Shown one piece after another: positions 37,195-50,122 of a stretch of DNA of 64,000 nucleotides (position 1 is its first letter; every line of letters begins with the position of its first letter). The notes below the pieces were generated by a model. The model did not search any database, was not told where the DNA came from, and saw nothing but the letters and a program-made list of their open reading frames with translations. Where the stretch lies: NCBI GenBank assembly GCA_025331565.1, contig JAFREQ010000035.1, positions 4,526,001 to 4,590,000 of the forward strand. The letters are read 5' to 3'. The translations under genes were made by a program, and so were the position numbers. Origin of the DNA: Holacanthus passer (taxonomy: Eukaryota; Chordata; Actinopteri; Pomacanthidae).

Positions 37195-40100
37195 CTGTGA
37201 ATGAATACACAACAAATGCTGTAAGTCAACCAAACAAGACTTGTACAAGTAAACAAATGCAGCCTTGTGCAAGAGGACCATACAGCACTTTAAGATAAGA
37301 TATTCCTTTAATAGTTCCACAATGGGGAAATTTGCAAAAAGGTATTGAGGCACCAGTGAGATAACAATGTGTTGTGTTTCCCCAGACATACTTGTAATTA
37401 CTTACCGGTATGTCATACCTAGTTATACCTACTGGAAGTGTCAGCACTTGTGAAATGCAGTGACTATACTGAAAGTGCAATTTGAGCAGCATCCAAGCCC
37501 TTAAGCATATAATTGCAGACAGGTAAGGTTGAGTCATCATTGTGAATCTGACTGAGTCTACCATCTTAACCATGTTACGTTTGGCTGCTACGGCACACAA
37601 CATGGTTTGTATTTCCCAGCCAAATGATGTAGGCATGTTAAAATGATAAGCAATGGTCGTAATACAACATTACATGTGCAAATAATGGTTTTGCATGAAA
37701 TTCAAAAACATGTAAAACCATTGAGGCTACAATGGAACCTGTGTCCTACAAAACAGGGTCAAATGGCGTGCCTTTCCAAAACGCTTTCCGTATCTATGAA
37801 AGCTATATGAGAAACATGCGCATTCTTTTGAGTTGTGATCAGCAATATCTTGTACCAAGGAAACATATCTGTGAGAGAAATGCTGATTGGTCAGATAACA
37901 GACATACGGGTGACAGATTTGTCTGATTAGTTACTCTAGAATGTAAACATGGTGGGTAGAGCGGAAGTATAGTACAGACAAACCAATGATGCCAATAGAG
38001 CTTTCCCAATATCTGCGTTGCACCAGTCTAGTCTAGCGTTTACCTCTGTAAACTTACGAATACTTCTAAAATCCCCCCATCCAGAAGGGTTTAACGGTTA
38101 ACTTTGAGTCCACCAAAAAGAATTGAAATCTGGCGGAGTTGAAAATCGAAATTCCAGTTGGGGCGACATTCAAGTCTCAGTAAAAATGAATTAATAATCA
38201 TGCAAGCTATCACAAACACAACAGATCACCATGGCCACCCATTGTTACTCCTCAGGAGACACTGGCCAAAACATAAAGCTGCTGGTAACAGCACCACCAT
38301 GTGTCAGTCTGTCTTTTTCTTGATCGATTTAAAAATGTCCAGCTTTTCAAACGTTGTTTCATTTGCACACACTTTGCTGCATGCTCTACCCACAATATAT
38401 AGAGTATAACACAAAGCACAATGGATCAAAGGTGGGTGTCACAATATTTTAATAATAAGCTTTACTTGTATGCTCTTTGTAATTTACATGATGCACAATT
38501 TATAATGAAACAACTTAAAGGTACGATGTTTACAATTTCAATATTCCATCCTTTAGTGGCATCTGGTGGAAGAATCAAGAATGACACAGTGGCAGTCGCT
38601 CATTGTTTTTTACATGTCAGTGCAGGTGTGGAGTCTGCTGACAGATTTAATGAGGTCCCAGGAGTGTCCAGATTTTTCCCTTCCAATTAATGATACATTG
38701 CACTAGTAACGCTAAGTGCCAGGAGGCAGTCTTTACCACCTCTTGGTAGAAACGCCTTGTTACGCTAACCTCTACAGTTAGAAAGTTTCACAACTGATGC
38801 TAAAGTCTACCGTTTTCTGTTGTTGTTGGAAGACACCAGCCACCATAGCGGCTGGAGACATTGGAGATCCATATCAACAACAGACAAAATGGGGAGGCAG
38901 GATATGTCTCATGAGCTTCCTACTCACAAACAATAGCACTAGTATGAATTAGATTAAGCTGGAAACAAAAAAGTCTGTTGTAGTAATAGTTTCACCCCCC
39001 CGTGGTTGAACACAGTGCCAAGGTTGTGGTAGATGTCTTTACAAACAATACTTCCGTTTAGAAATTTCTGCTCTATGAATGTTTAATATGTTAGTAGTAC
39101 ATGATTTATTATTTGAAAAATCCCATAAGGGAAAATGAGTAGGGAGTGTTTTTCCCGCATGAGATGTCATCATATATTGAAATATCCCCACACACCCACA
39201 GCAAATGTTCCATTAGTAAATATGTACACAGCCTGTCATGGTGCCGAAGTAGTTTTAGTTTTACTTAGCGTGGTAGAAAATGGTATAGGGTATATAAGTG
39301 TGTGAATGTCAAAATATAGGTAACGTATCTCAGGGAACTCTACAAAGAATATGAACAGACTGCTGCTTTGCATGTCATGACGGGAAAATATAACCTTTGA
39401 TATGTTTCTGTTTGTCTGTAGTTGGCCACGGATCATGTGATAATATGTAGTCTGTCTGGTTTGAAGTCTAACAAAAGCCAAACAGTGTTGGGAGGTGCTG
39501 TTTCCACCTATTAATTTTGTGGAGTCAAAGCATGTCTGAAAAGAACATGAACAAAGACTATTTCAGAAACTTAAATCAAAATTCAGTGTCCATTAAAATG
39601 CCACTGACAAAACCACCTACCTGCTTACACTAGGTGGGGGTAAATACCATATTTTCAACCCACATTGCATTGTGCTTGGTTACAAAACACACTCTTTATC
39701 TTTGCATTTGCTGACTGCAGAGAGAGTATGCAACTGTGCCTCTACAAAAAGATAGTCATGCAAACTTTAACAGTCTGGGATAAGGCTTGGATAGGCTTTC
39801 TCATTGTGTTTTTGCTAATCATGAGAGCTTAGTGGACTTTTTGTTGACGTGACTTAAAAGTAGGAAACTCGTAGGAACTCGGTTTAAGCCAGACAGGAAA
39901 TCTGCTGAAACGTCTATGCAGGGAAGTGAGATTAAGAGTGACTGGAAGTGAAAAGAAACAAGAAAATTTAAAGGTTACTGTGCCCCACAAATTCATCTCA
40001 GTAACTGTATAAAAACTGAACCTGACAAAACACATGAGCACCTTTTCATCTCATGTTCATTCTTCACAGAATGAGTTGGGAAGTAAATCTCATGATCAAA

Positions 40101-41928
40101 AGACTAATAGCAAGAGGACTTGAAAAAGATCATCATGCTCATCATGAGACTTAAACTGTCACAAGTGAACATGGGACCAGTAATGTAGTAGCAGTAATAA
40201 CAGTGAACATTTAAGCTACAAGCACTAATCTTTCCAGGAACATTCATACTTGCTGGCATGTTTTCTGTTTCATTCAATAAACATTTAAAAGCAGTTGTGC
40301 CAAAATAAGGTTACCAGCTCAATCATAACTTTTAAGATGACAGTACAAAGCATATTAACTGTGTTTGAAACTTTTCTCATGAGACTTAATAATATTGATG
40401 CATCATTTTGTATGGGTTTGTCAAAATTTACCATTTTAAATTATTTCCAAATCCTAAACCTGGTCACCTTGGAGAGTGAAACAGCAATACTGGTTATCTT
40501 ACAGTGAATTTTCTAGAATCATGATTAGTAGTCATTCAGTTGTCTTGCTACACCCTTGATTACTTCATATCAGCCTTCAGAAGAAGCTTGTTCAAGGCGG
40601 GAAATGTGTCATATGCAATTTCTTAGAAAAACCCAGTGCTGCAAGTCACACCAAGTTTTCCTGTTAAATTCAGCAAATGCCTATTTCAAATTGCATGACT
40701 AACATATTTACACTGTTGTGAAACATGCAGTAGTAAACCTTTTTGTTATTTCACAATCATTTCGTGAGTTTCACTTGTTCAAAACTGTCCATATGGAAAA
40801 GTAGGGGTATATGATTCAATAATCATAGTTACTGTATTTTTGTATATATTGTCTGTTTTATCATTTTGCTCTTAATAAAGCAACTATTATAAGTAATAAA
40901 ATACATTTGAGTGGCATGAAAATTAGTCTTGATAATTATAAGAAAACACCCAAACTGGTTTTTCAGTCAGTCCAGGGAAATCTTGAGAGGACGGCAATTA
41001 CAAATACATATCACTGTAGAAAGCACATGCTGGTTTTCTTTGTCATACAACACACAAACAGGCTTGAATCTTTGTACACTGTGACTGAGAAACAAGCATG
41101 AAAGCAGCAATACACTAAGCACAAACATAATTAAACTTTGCACACTGAACTGTGATAGCAAATGATCTTGAACTGTTTCCATAAAGTCATCTGGGCTGTA
41201 CAACTGACAAAGTTCACAATCATGCCTGTGAAAGACAAGTCACCAACAGCAACAGCTGCATAAATAAAGCACAACCAAAGTCCAACCAAACAGCCTCCAA
41301 CAGTATGACTTTACTGGCTCAAACAAGCTGCTTTTTAAAGCTGGCAGCCAGAAAGACAGCCTGTGCCCTGCCTGCCTGCCTGCTGCCCCTCTCTGTTCGC
41401 CATGTTACGTATGGTCAGTATATCTCACTCCAACTAGGGGTTTCTAGACCTCCCTGTACTAAAACGACACTGAAATCTTTACTCACCGGGGTTGCAGAAC
41501 TGCCTTTTCTGGTTATAAGAGCACAGGAAACCTACCGTAGTATTTCATGGTTAGTTCACTAACACGCCCTCTCAACACGTCAGCAGCACAATAAACAGCC
41601 AGTAGAGGGTGACTAGTGAACTCACTAGCTTAGACATTATCTTGTGGTTAGTTAGTCAGTATATATATATGTAGGAAAAAGAGAACTTCTATAAGGGTCA
41701 TTTTTACGTATGTTTGCATTTGTGTTATCAGCTAAAAACGAATAAAGGTACAACCAAGCGCTGAAGCTACTCTTTACTTCTTGCTAGCTAAACAACTTTA
41801 GGCAGTTCGTTGAAGCTAAAGTTAGCGATTGGTTAACATATTACTGCTACTAGCGAACTAAATGCTCAGTCAGCTAAATGCTATGCTAAGCATTTGGCAA
41901 GTAGCCATAAGTAGTTGAGCCAACTAAC
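37195..41928 (-). other. traf2 first intron
   Basis: 4.7 kb with no supported exon. It holds a LINE-tail fragment (37292-37335) and other AT-rich sequence. Open frames near 37.7, 38.2 and 40.3 kb are short and featureless. From about 41783 to 41890 there is a cluster of gctagcta/gttagc words directly after (in transcript sense) the putative first exon. Confidence 0.5.
37292..37335 (-). repeat. LINE 3'-tail fragment
   Basis: aagataagatattcctttaa, then tagttccacaatggggaaat and ttgc, a diverged reverse-strand copy of the family at 6675-6726 and 50809-50866. Confidence 0.6.
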
Positions 41929-42175
41929 CTTTTGCGTCTTGTTTGTGTCACAGAAACGGAAACTATTTCGTGAGAAGGACGGCTCAACCTTTAGCTGTGT
42001 TTACTATTTCAGTTGCGTTTATTTTTTTTTAAAAGGCAGCTAGGGGGAACGGTGTTACTCGCAACAATCTGCAGGGTATTCGGTTCAACCGGATGACCCC
42101 GCCCCTCCGTCAGGGCTACCCCGGAGTGGAAAATCTAGTTGCTCCTAATGTGAGCATGCGCATTAGCGTTCAAAA
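41929..42175. promoter_or_regulatory. Shared bidirectional promoter of traf2 (-) and coq4 (+), with traf2 non-coding exon 1
   Basis: On the minus strand a non-coding exon ends GACGCAAAAG then GTTAGT, with its edge at 41929, and can splice to the acceptor at 37195. On the plus strand coq4 begins at 42176. The 247 bases between hold a GC box (ccccgcccc, about 42098), several CpGs and an NRF1-like site. No TATA box is seen for either gene. Start sites are inferred. Confidence 0.55.
42154..42162 (+). promoter_or_regulatory. coq4: NRF1-like site upstream of coq4
   Basis: gcatgcgca within gagcatgcgcat resembles the NRF1 consensus (GCGCATGCGC). It ends 13 bases before the coq4 ATG, so it would overlap the start site or a very short 5' UTR. 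NRF1 is known to control nuclear genes for mitochondrial proteins. Confidence 0.4.
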
Positions 42176-45100
42176 ATGTTGAACTTAGGTAAACGTCTGC
42201 AACGGTTCAAAAAGCGTCAATGCGTTTTGATCTCCAAAGGTAACTTTATGTTCTGTTATTTGAAAAATCACTGTAAATGTAAATTATGTCTTTTAATGTA
42301 GAAATAAAAGCGTGTTTGAGCCGAGCTGCCAGTATCATTTAGCTACACAAACAGTAAACAGATTCTTTAGCTAACATGTGTAGCTAGCTTAGTGAGCTAA
42401 AATGAGATAAATGTCAGTAATTGGGTTGGAGCTTATATCAATAATATAGATGTCAGATAGTAAAGTTATTTCAGAATAATGACTTTATCCACAATAAGTG
42501 AGTTTAAGTGTATAAGGGTTTTTACTGGCTTCTGTAAAACATACCATAGATTTTTGCTTTGATATACATCATTATTTGTTGTGAGGGCAATAAAACAAAT
42601 ATCAACTGCATTATTAGATAGTCTTGGTCCAGTTGTGCAGTAAAGTGTCATGTTGCTTCACCTTTGTCTCAGCAGTGTGTGTCCAGCAGCTGCACAGTGG
42701 TAGCACTGGGTTTACAGACAGCTGCTATGATGGTTTGTATCCTGGACACATTCACACCACTCCCATCCAGAAAGCCCTGTTGGCTGTTGGGTCAGGTGTG
42801 GCTGCACTACACAATCCCTACAGACATGGTGAGACTCGCACACCTCGACATGGGGCTCCGGCTGTATTCCTTGTTATTGTTTGTGCTGGTCTTTCTTTCC
42901 TTTTTCATCTCCCTGTCTTCTTTCTTTATTAAAAAAATGCCTTCACATAGAGCATCAAGCAGCCAAGTGATTATGACGCATACCATTTAACTGCAGTGTC
43001 ATAATTTGACTCAGGCCGGAGTCCATGCCATGCCATTTATTCCATGTCAGTCTCACCCCTTTCCATCCATTTCCTCCTTGTGCCTCTGCTCTCAAAATAT
43101 GACAAAATGATCAAAAATAATCTTTGCCAAAAAAAACAAAAAGCTTTCCCATGAACAGAAAAGTACCGGAGCAGCCCGGTCACGAACGACTGCACTGTAA
43201 AGTCAGATATGGAGATAGACGGTGCAATAGAAAACCCCTAATGCTCCAAACTGAAGAAATTCATGAAAAATCAATTGTACCTGTTTGACTGAAGAATTTC
43301 CCAGTTTGGGACAAATAAAGTACATCTATCTATCTATCTATCTATCTATCTTTGAGGAGAATCTTTCATACGTTGCAGCCTAATGGAAATTATGAAGTCA
43401 GTCACCCTGATTTAATGAAAAACGATAACAATAATTGAAACTTTCAAGTGTTCTACAGCTTTTTCTTCTTCAGGAAAAAAGCCTAACTCCTAAAAACATG
43501 TATCACAAGGTCCTTTTATGATAAGATAATTCTTTATTGATCCCCCATAGGGGAAATTTGGGAAATTTTACTTGTTTTTTCTGAGGTTTCAGCCTTATAA
43601 GCAGATGGAGTTTGCCAATGAATGCCACAAAATGTGACTTAAAGCTTAAAAAACAACAAGTAAGAGAATCTCGTGATTAGAATATCTGGTGAAACTGATA
43701 TTTCCGTGGGCAAGAATGATCCTTCAAGCCTAATTCAACAACATTTCTCCATAACTTTTTCAGAACTGTATAAGTTCTTCAGTTATTTGGTTTGTAAATT
43801 GACTGATTGATTTTTAAATTAATTGTGTCACATTATCTCTCTGGCATTTTATTTTAATACGTCAAAACTTTCATCACAGATTTTTTTGTTTAAAGATGCC
43901 CCAAATTGGGAACAAAGTAGCCCAGGACATGCAAGACTGAAAAAGAAGCAAGGGACATTTTTGGCCTTTTTTGCTTTACAACATTCAACAATGCATGTTG
44001 ATTACCCAGTCTGCAACTGTGATTGTGTATTAGTAACCTTGTATTCTTAGCATGCCTCCAACATTTCAGGTCATAGGAACATGAAAGAATGTGTCATCCT
44101 CATTTTTCATGAAAGTGATACCAACTGTGGGGGACTGTACCTGGTGTTCTTTTCTCATGTGCTCTTTCTCATGTTATTCTCTCTCAGGCTTTTATTCTCA
44201 GGAGACCTCTGTTCCTGTACATGCTTCAAAAATGCATTGGAAACAAATGAGAATAAATACCCTGAAACTTTCAGGGAGGAAGAGAGCACTAACACCTGTC
44301 ATGTGCCATTAACTTATGAGACCACAGGTGTCTTAAAGGGCGACTCCTGATTTGCAGTTGGCATCGGTTAATCTCTGAAAATGCCGTTTCCTTCATAAAA
44401 ACCATTACGGTAGCATAATTTAATAACCTTTGCCCCTTCCTGCCTGGTTTGTCTCCAAACCGAGATAACTGTTGACATCACCAGACTGAGATTTTCAGAC
44501 ATTTTCTCAGACTTAAAGAATTTTTAAAACCACAGAAGATGATAAACAGCTGTTTTCCCAGTCTTGAGTAGCACTCCCTGTGATGACTAAATTAATCCTC
44601 CTGCCCCTTTAAAGTGTCCAGGTGCATTCAAGTTATTTTACTCAATCTGTTTTACCTGCGCAAATTTGATGAGCCATGTGCATATTATCAATTTCAGAGT
44701 TTTAAAGTCAAACAATTCATGATACAATCCATAATCAGATTGTAGGTTTAACAGATAATCTTGAAAATGTCTTTCTTGTACATTTTATTGTTTCATATTA
44801 ATTGCATGAAATTCTCATGCAGACATGGTTGCGGTGCTCGGGGAGACGACAGGACACCTAGCGCTGATCAATCTCAGGGACAGGATGAGAAACGATCCTG
44901 AAGGCTACACTGTCCTAACGTGAGTCCCTGTAACACTAGTATTCAGATTTAGGTGCTGTTGAATAACTTTTTCTCTGCTGTGAATGAAATTTGATTTTAT
45001 CTTACTTGCTGCTGACCGGTTATTGCAGAGAAAGGCCCAGGATCCGGCTGTCTACGCTTGATCTGAGCAAGATGGCCTCCCTGCCTGACGGCTCTTTTGG

Positions 45101-47027
45101 GAGAGAATACCTCCGTTTTCTGGAGGACAACGTGAGTATCTGCTCATGAGTTGATAAATTCTATACCAAGAAAGTTTTGTACTTGTTTTACATTTCTCAA
45201 CATTGATCTCATCAAGAGAAACACATTTCCCCTGAATCCCCTCTTTTTATGTTTCTCTTTCATCTTCACTCATGCATTCACTTTCCTTATCTCAGCACGT
45301 GACCCCCGACTCAAGGGCAGACGTGAAATTTGTGGACAATGAGGAGCTGGCTTACGTCATGCAGAGATATAGAGAGGTCCATGATTTGCTGCACACCCTC
45401 CTGGGCATGCCCACCAACATGCTGGGTGAGTCGGCATTACATTTCAGACCATCACTGTCCCCCTCAAATGTGGCTTCTGCAAAGATTCTGCAAATCATAT
45501 CAATTATAGGAGCTTTATCGCCAAGCTTTTTAATAGTACAATGAATAGTTTATGATGTAGCTAAGAGTTATTGGGAATATTGCATGCATGGCAGACAAGA
45601 CCAGCTGAAGGGAACAGCTAAAGCAGAGATGTTTGACTGCTGACAGAACAATGAAATTCTCACCAAAGCTTCATTGTGTCTCGTCCACGTTTTCTTTTTT
45701 CCTGTTTTCTGTTGTCTTTACACTTTTCCAGCTTTTCAAATTGTTGAAGTGGGCTTTCTGTTTTGCTGATAACATACTCGTGGATTGATTCTGTTTCACT
45801 ATGAACTGGCAAGAAAAAAAAGAAAAAGAAGCATTTGACTGTTGACTGACTTTGGTCTTTCTCTTCTCCTTTCACCTTGAATAATCTGGATAGTTCTTTC
45901 ATTCTGTGACCCTTCCCGCTACTTTCAGGTGAGGTGGCGGTGAAATGGTTCGAAGCGGCTCAGACTGGGCTTCCCATGTGTGCTCTTGGAGCTGTGTTGG
46001 GGCCGCTTCGGCTGAATGCAAGGTACAACACCAGTGTTTTAGAGTTTCAAATACAGCACCATACTGGACCACCAAGACATTTAGAATTATCTGTAGCATA
46101 TTATAGTATGAGTTAGTTACAGCTTAAATGACTCACTAAAATCTCTGATATACTCATAGAATCGGTTTGACTTTTTTCTGTGCACTCACGGCAAAGAACA
46201 GAGCTGAGTTTGTTTTTATAAAAATGTCATAAATTTGGAAAGAATGACCATCTCAAATAGACATATTCAAATGCCAGTTTAATATTATAGAAAACTAGCA
46301 AATATTATTTATCATAAGCTGAAAGTTTTTTGCATTTTGCTGAAAATAATTCTTTAAACCACCTTGCCAATTCATTTTACGTCGACGATTAATCAGCTAA
46401 TCGTTTCAGCTATACTTTGTGATCTTTTATGTCCTGAATTTTGCCTCTTAGGCTGCATAAGCCTACACGTTTCCACCTTTCATCTGTACATAAATGAAAG
46501 TTTAAAAGCAATACCCCAACTCTGAAAACAATCTGACCTGTCAAGTTTTCTATCGACTATCTCTATTAACATGTTTTAAACATTCATTCGGCTCTTGTCT
46601 AGCTCTATTGTGAGGTACTACAGAGGGTAAGGAGAAATACTCTGACAACTATATATCATTGCTGCCATTGTAACAATATCTGTAAACCGTTTACCTGTAA
46701 ATCATTAAACCTTCCTCATTCAATAACCGACTTTCCCTGTGTTTTATGGGGAATTGGTCTGTGTCCTGTTCATCAGAAAAGAGAAAAATGATCTCTTCAT
46801 TGTTGCATCATGCTGAGGTGTTCCCTTTATCACCTTCTCCTAGCCGTTTGCAGTCACTGTTCACTTCCTTGGGTCCTTGGGCTCTGCAGAACGGTCGGCG
46901 GTCCCACTGTATCCTCAGCGTCTTCTACGAAAGACGATGGGAGCAGAACCTCGAAGACCTCCGACAAGAGCTCAACATAGAGCCGCCTCCTGTCATACTC
47001 GGTGCTGCCAACAAGAGGAGGGCCTGA
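42176..47027 (+). CDS. coq4: Ubiquinone biosynthesis protein COQ4 homologue, mitochondrial
   Basis: Member of the mitochondrial coenzyme Q synthesis complex on the matrix face of the inner membrane. Recent work assigns it the oxidative decarboxylation at ring carbon C1. Seven exons: 42176-42239, 42673-42828, 44823-44919, 45029-45131, 45296-45425, 45929-46022 and 46844-47027. They give 275 residues (human 265). The N-terminus (MLNLGKRLQRFKKRQC) is basic and Arg/Lys-rich, as expected for import. The family's metal-binding signature HDxxHx11E is intact: H169, D170, H173 and E185, split over the 45425/45929 intron. Conserved blocks LYPGHIHTTPIQKALLA, HDMVAVLGETTGH, GREYLRFLE and FYERRWEQ are present. 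Exon 2 has a tandem CAGCAG acceptor, so a 274-residue form starting at 42676 is equally possible. Confidence 0.95.
43295..43351 (+). repeat. LINE 3'-tail fragment with (CTAT)n end
   Basis: aatttcccagtttgggacaa, then ataaagtacat and about seven TCTA units. Same family as 50809-50866 but with a different microsatellite unit. Confidence 0.75.
43520..43560 (-). repeat. LINE 3'-tail fragment
   Basis: gataagataattctttattg followed by atcccccataggggaaattt, the reverse-strand form of the same tail. Confidence 0.7.
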
Positions 47028-47575
47028 GAAAGATGAGGATTAGATTCACGAGGGCACGGTCGCACATGCGCGAAATTAACATTGGAGAATATTTGACTTT
47101 CATTTATTTCCATTCTACACATGCGAATTAAAGTTGGCCCCACTTGGCTGTATTTGTCACATCCTGCACTGCCCAGATTCAGCACTCAGCAGGCATTGGT
47201 CATTTGTCCGCATTCCTGCATGTGTGACTGTACCCTGACTCAGGAATCACTTGACATAGGACTTCTAAAAGCGGACAAACCAGAAAAAAATTCAAGTGTT
47301 TTACTGTGGAAAAAGATGTTATTAATTGCTGAGAAAATGGGGAAGTTTCACACTTGGCAAACTGGCTTGTCCCTTCTTACATCCTGAATGTGTCTTTCTT
47401 GTTTAGCCAACTTTTATTTTGGATTGTGAATCATTTTGAGAGAAGTCATTTCAGCTGATGAAATCTTCAAGTTCTTGTGCTCAACAGGTCACGCTCAGTT
47501 GCCATCTGTTGTTGAGAATATGGGAGACCATGTGTATTTATATCAAGGACAAAAATAATAAAAAAAAAAAAACCG
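47028..47575 (+). other. coq4: coq4 3' UTR with polyadenylation signal
   Basis: AATAAA at 47557-47562 lies in an A-rich run (aataataaaaaaaaaaaacc). An internal-priming artefact would be easy to confuse with the true end here, so the extent is tentative. Confidence 0.5.
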
Positions 47576-50100
47576 AATTGTTATCAAAAACTCACCAATA
47601 TACTGGGGAGATTTTTTAAAACCACTTTATTTCAGCTGCCAAATTATTGAGAAATAGTATCATGTGCACCTGCAGTTGCACTAACACTCATGAAAAACAT
47701 AAGCAGCTGCTTCTCTTATCTTTTGACTCACTGTTTTTTCACACACTGTATTTTGGATATTTTCAGTTCAGTGAGTTAGAATGCAAATGAAGTTTTTTTT
47801 AAGTCTGAGCGGGTTAAAAGACTTAATAATGGAGCGGTTGGGACATGTTCAACCAAAACTCATACAGTTCAAATGATGGTATTTATAGTAAGATGTTTCA
47901 ACATGTCTTGAAAAAACACGAATGGGCTCTTACAATGTTACACCACATGGTACTGAAACCAAAAAGAAAATATCTAGGATTACTACATACTGGGATATCC
48001 ACAACCACAAACTAATTCTCCTAATAGTGACATGGCATTTCTTGGATGTGATAACAATGTTTTGTCTTAAAATTATTAATTTACAAAGGAGGTTAATGGT
48101 GATTTGTGCCACAAAAAGTACCTTGTTTGGATATAAAAAAAAAGCACTGATGATGAGTCAGTGAAGTCTTTACTTGAGTCACAGTTTATCCTGTTTCGTT
48201 CGGTTTTGTCTCATTGCCTACTCACACGTTGTGTCTGGTATCAGAGGAACAGTGTTTCAGGTCACCTCTCACTTATTATTATGGGCTCATTGTTCGTTAG
48301 TTCTCTAATCCCAATCCTAAAATGAAATATAAGTTCATCCAGTCTTTGTCTCTCACTGATGTTAAAGCCAAATGTTAATTCCCTTTGGTGTTATTTAAAT
48401 TGATAACCATTCCTTCATCAGGTATCATATAGTGTACATATGTTCACTTTAAGCTTCCTGAGTCAATACCTGTAGCTGTCCATGGTCCTGGAGTAACATT
48501 TTCACTTTCTTACTTTACTAACATGAATCATCAAGCTCACACTTGCATGACTCATGATTGTGGCCCTGAAGGTTGTGACTTTGACTTGACTTTGCTGCCC
48601 TCTAGTGGTTTTTGTCAAAACCTCTGAGAAGAATCAGAAGCATGTACATCTATTCTGCTTCATATTAAGACCTTGATTCCCAAACTAGTTCTTTGTCAGA
48701 TTTGGGCTCAAAACCACGCCCCCCTTTTTTCTACTGTAATAAAGAAGAGGTTTTAAAAGGAGCAGATAACGGACGGGCTGTTGTGAGTCCTTTGAGAGAT
48801 ATAAACCACAGTTACAAATGTAAACACTAAATGGACCTTCATGCTCTTTCTAAAGATTTTTTTCTAATGGAAACAGGAAACAACATCTGTCTTACAGTTT
48901 AACACAAAACTCTGAGTAAGAATGATTTGTGTTTTTGAGTTACACTCATTCTGTTGACATACGTATCTTATCTCCCTGCTGATACTGTAATGACTTACAT
49001 TACCAAATACAAACACAACAAAACCCTGATGTGGCATAAAAGGACACCCTCATCTCGGACAAAATATTATAGGAAAGGAGAGAGAGTCAGAAAGTATTGC
49101 CGTCAGACTGCAATAAGACGTTTACTGAACATACAACAATGCAAAATTATTATGTTCCTTTTATACATTCAAAATAGTCCTGGATCAACCAGTGACTGAT
49201 GATAACATGATGGTATCATTATAAAAACCAACAACTAATTTCATTTTTTAAAAAAACAATCACCGTCAGTCAACAAAAAATACTGTTATAGATAGAACTC
49301 CTGCATAATATGATCAACAGATAAAGAAAATTTATTAAATCACTAAAAACAGTAAAAATGAATCAGCAACTGCTAACAGAAAAGGAAATAGATATTAAAG
49401 ACGTAAGCAGCATTGAATGGGCCCTCACACCCCCACACACGTCGGGGGTTGGCTGACGTGACTCTGAATTTTCAGGACTGTCTATATCAATGAGGAATGA
49501 GGAATATTATTTCCTGTGTGGAGGACAAGGCGCTGGAGAAGACATTACACTGTTTGACAAAAACTCGAAAGCTTAACAACTTCTCATCGTTAAGGTCTTT
49601 TATATATACTGGCCAAGTCTGAGGTGGATTGGGTCAACCTCATAGCACACAAGCTCACAGCAGAGGAGTTGGTTAAAGTATGACCCCTGTAAATGACAAA
49701 CAAATACACTAAAACTTAAAAGTAAATTCAAAATGGCTGACTTCCTGTTAGGTTTAGTTCCTGGCACCAAATGGCTTATTTAAAAATCTTGGGATGTAAC
49801 ATGTGAACCCAAAATTTTGTACATCTTGGTGAAACATATGGTGAGGGCTACTTCAAAATTTTATAGGAGTCATTTTGCCACATTCACACACAACACCCAA
49901 AGAAATATATACATTTTCGCCATCAAAAATGCAATACATTACAGTTAGGAAGAGGAATAAGAATTTCTTGCATTACAATAATAGTAATAAATAGAAATTG
50001 AGGCCTGTCATGTTGAACAGATGGAGGATCTTAAGGTGCTGATCACTGTATTTACATTAGAGAAAGTCGTCTCCCTCTGGCTTTTCTTCACATGTTTAAG
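47576..50100. other. coq4-bspry convergent intergenic region
   Basis: No gene is supported. AT-rich spacer, with a probable teleost repeat at about 49725-49925 containing 'aaaatggctgacttcctgtt', aggtttag and 'tgtaacatgtgaacccaaaa'. Confidence 0.5.
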
Positions 50101-50122
50101 GTCATTTATTTTTTGTGGTTCG

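Larger units (their letters stand above)
42829..44822 (+). other. coq4 intron 2
   Basis: 2 kb, with no exon supported. It contains LINE-tail fragments on both strands at 43295-43351 (ending in a CTAT microsatellite) and 43520-43560. The ORF at 44081-44350 has no recognisable features. Confidence 0.5.

Noticed and set aside
37732..38690. Plus-strand open frames in the traf2 first intron as exons of the putative antisense transcript
   Set aside because: None has a matching acceptor, conserved-looking text or phase link to the 34.3-kb candidate exon.
42664..42990. Alternative frame over coq4 exon 2 (SQQCVSSSCTVVALG...)
   Set aside because: The other frame gives the conserved COQ4 block LYPGHIHTTPIQKALLAVG and joins in phase to exons 1 and 3.
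43325..43351. (CTAT)n as an independent microsatellite locus
   Set aside because: It is the tail of a LINE fragment, as shown by the shared core in other copies.
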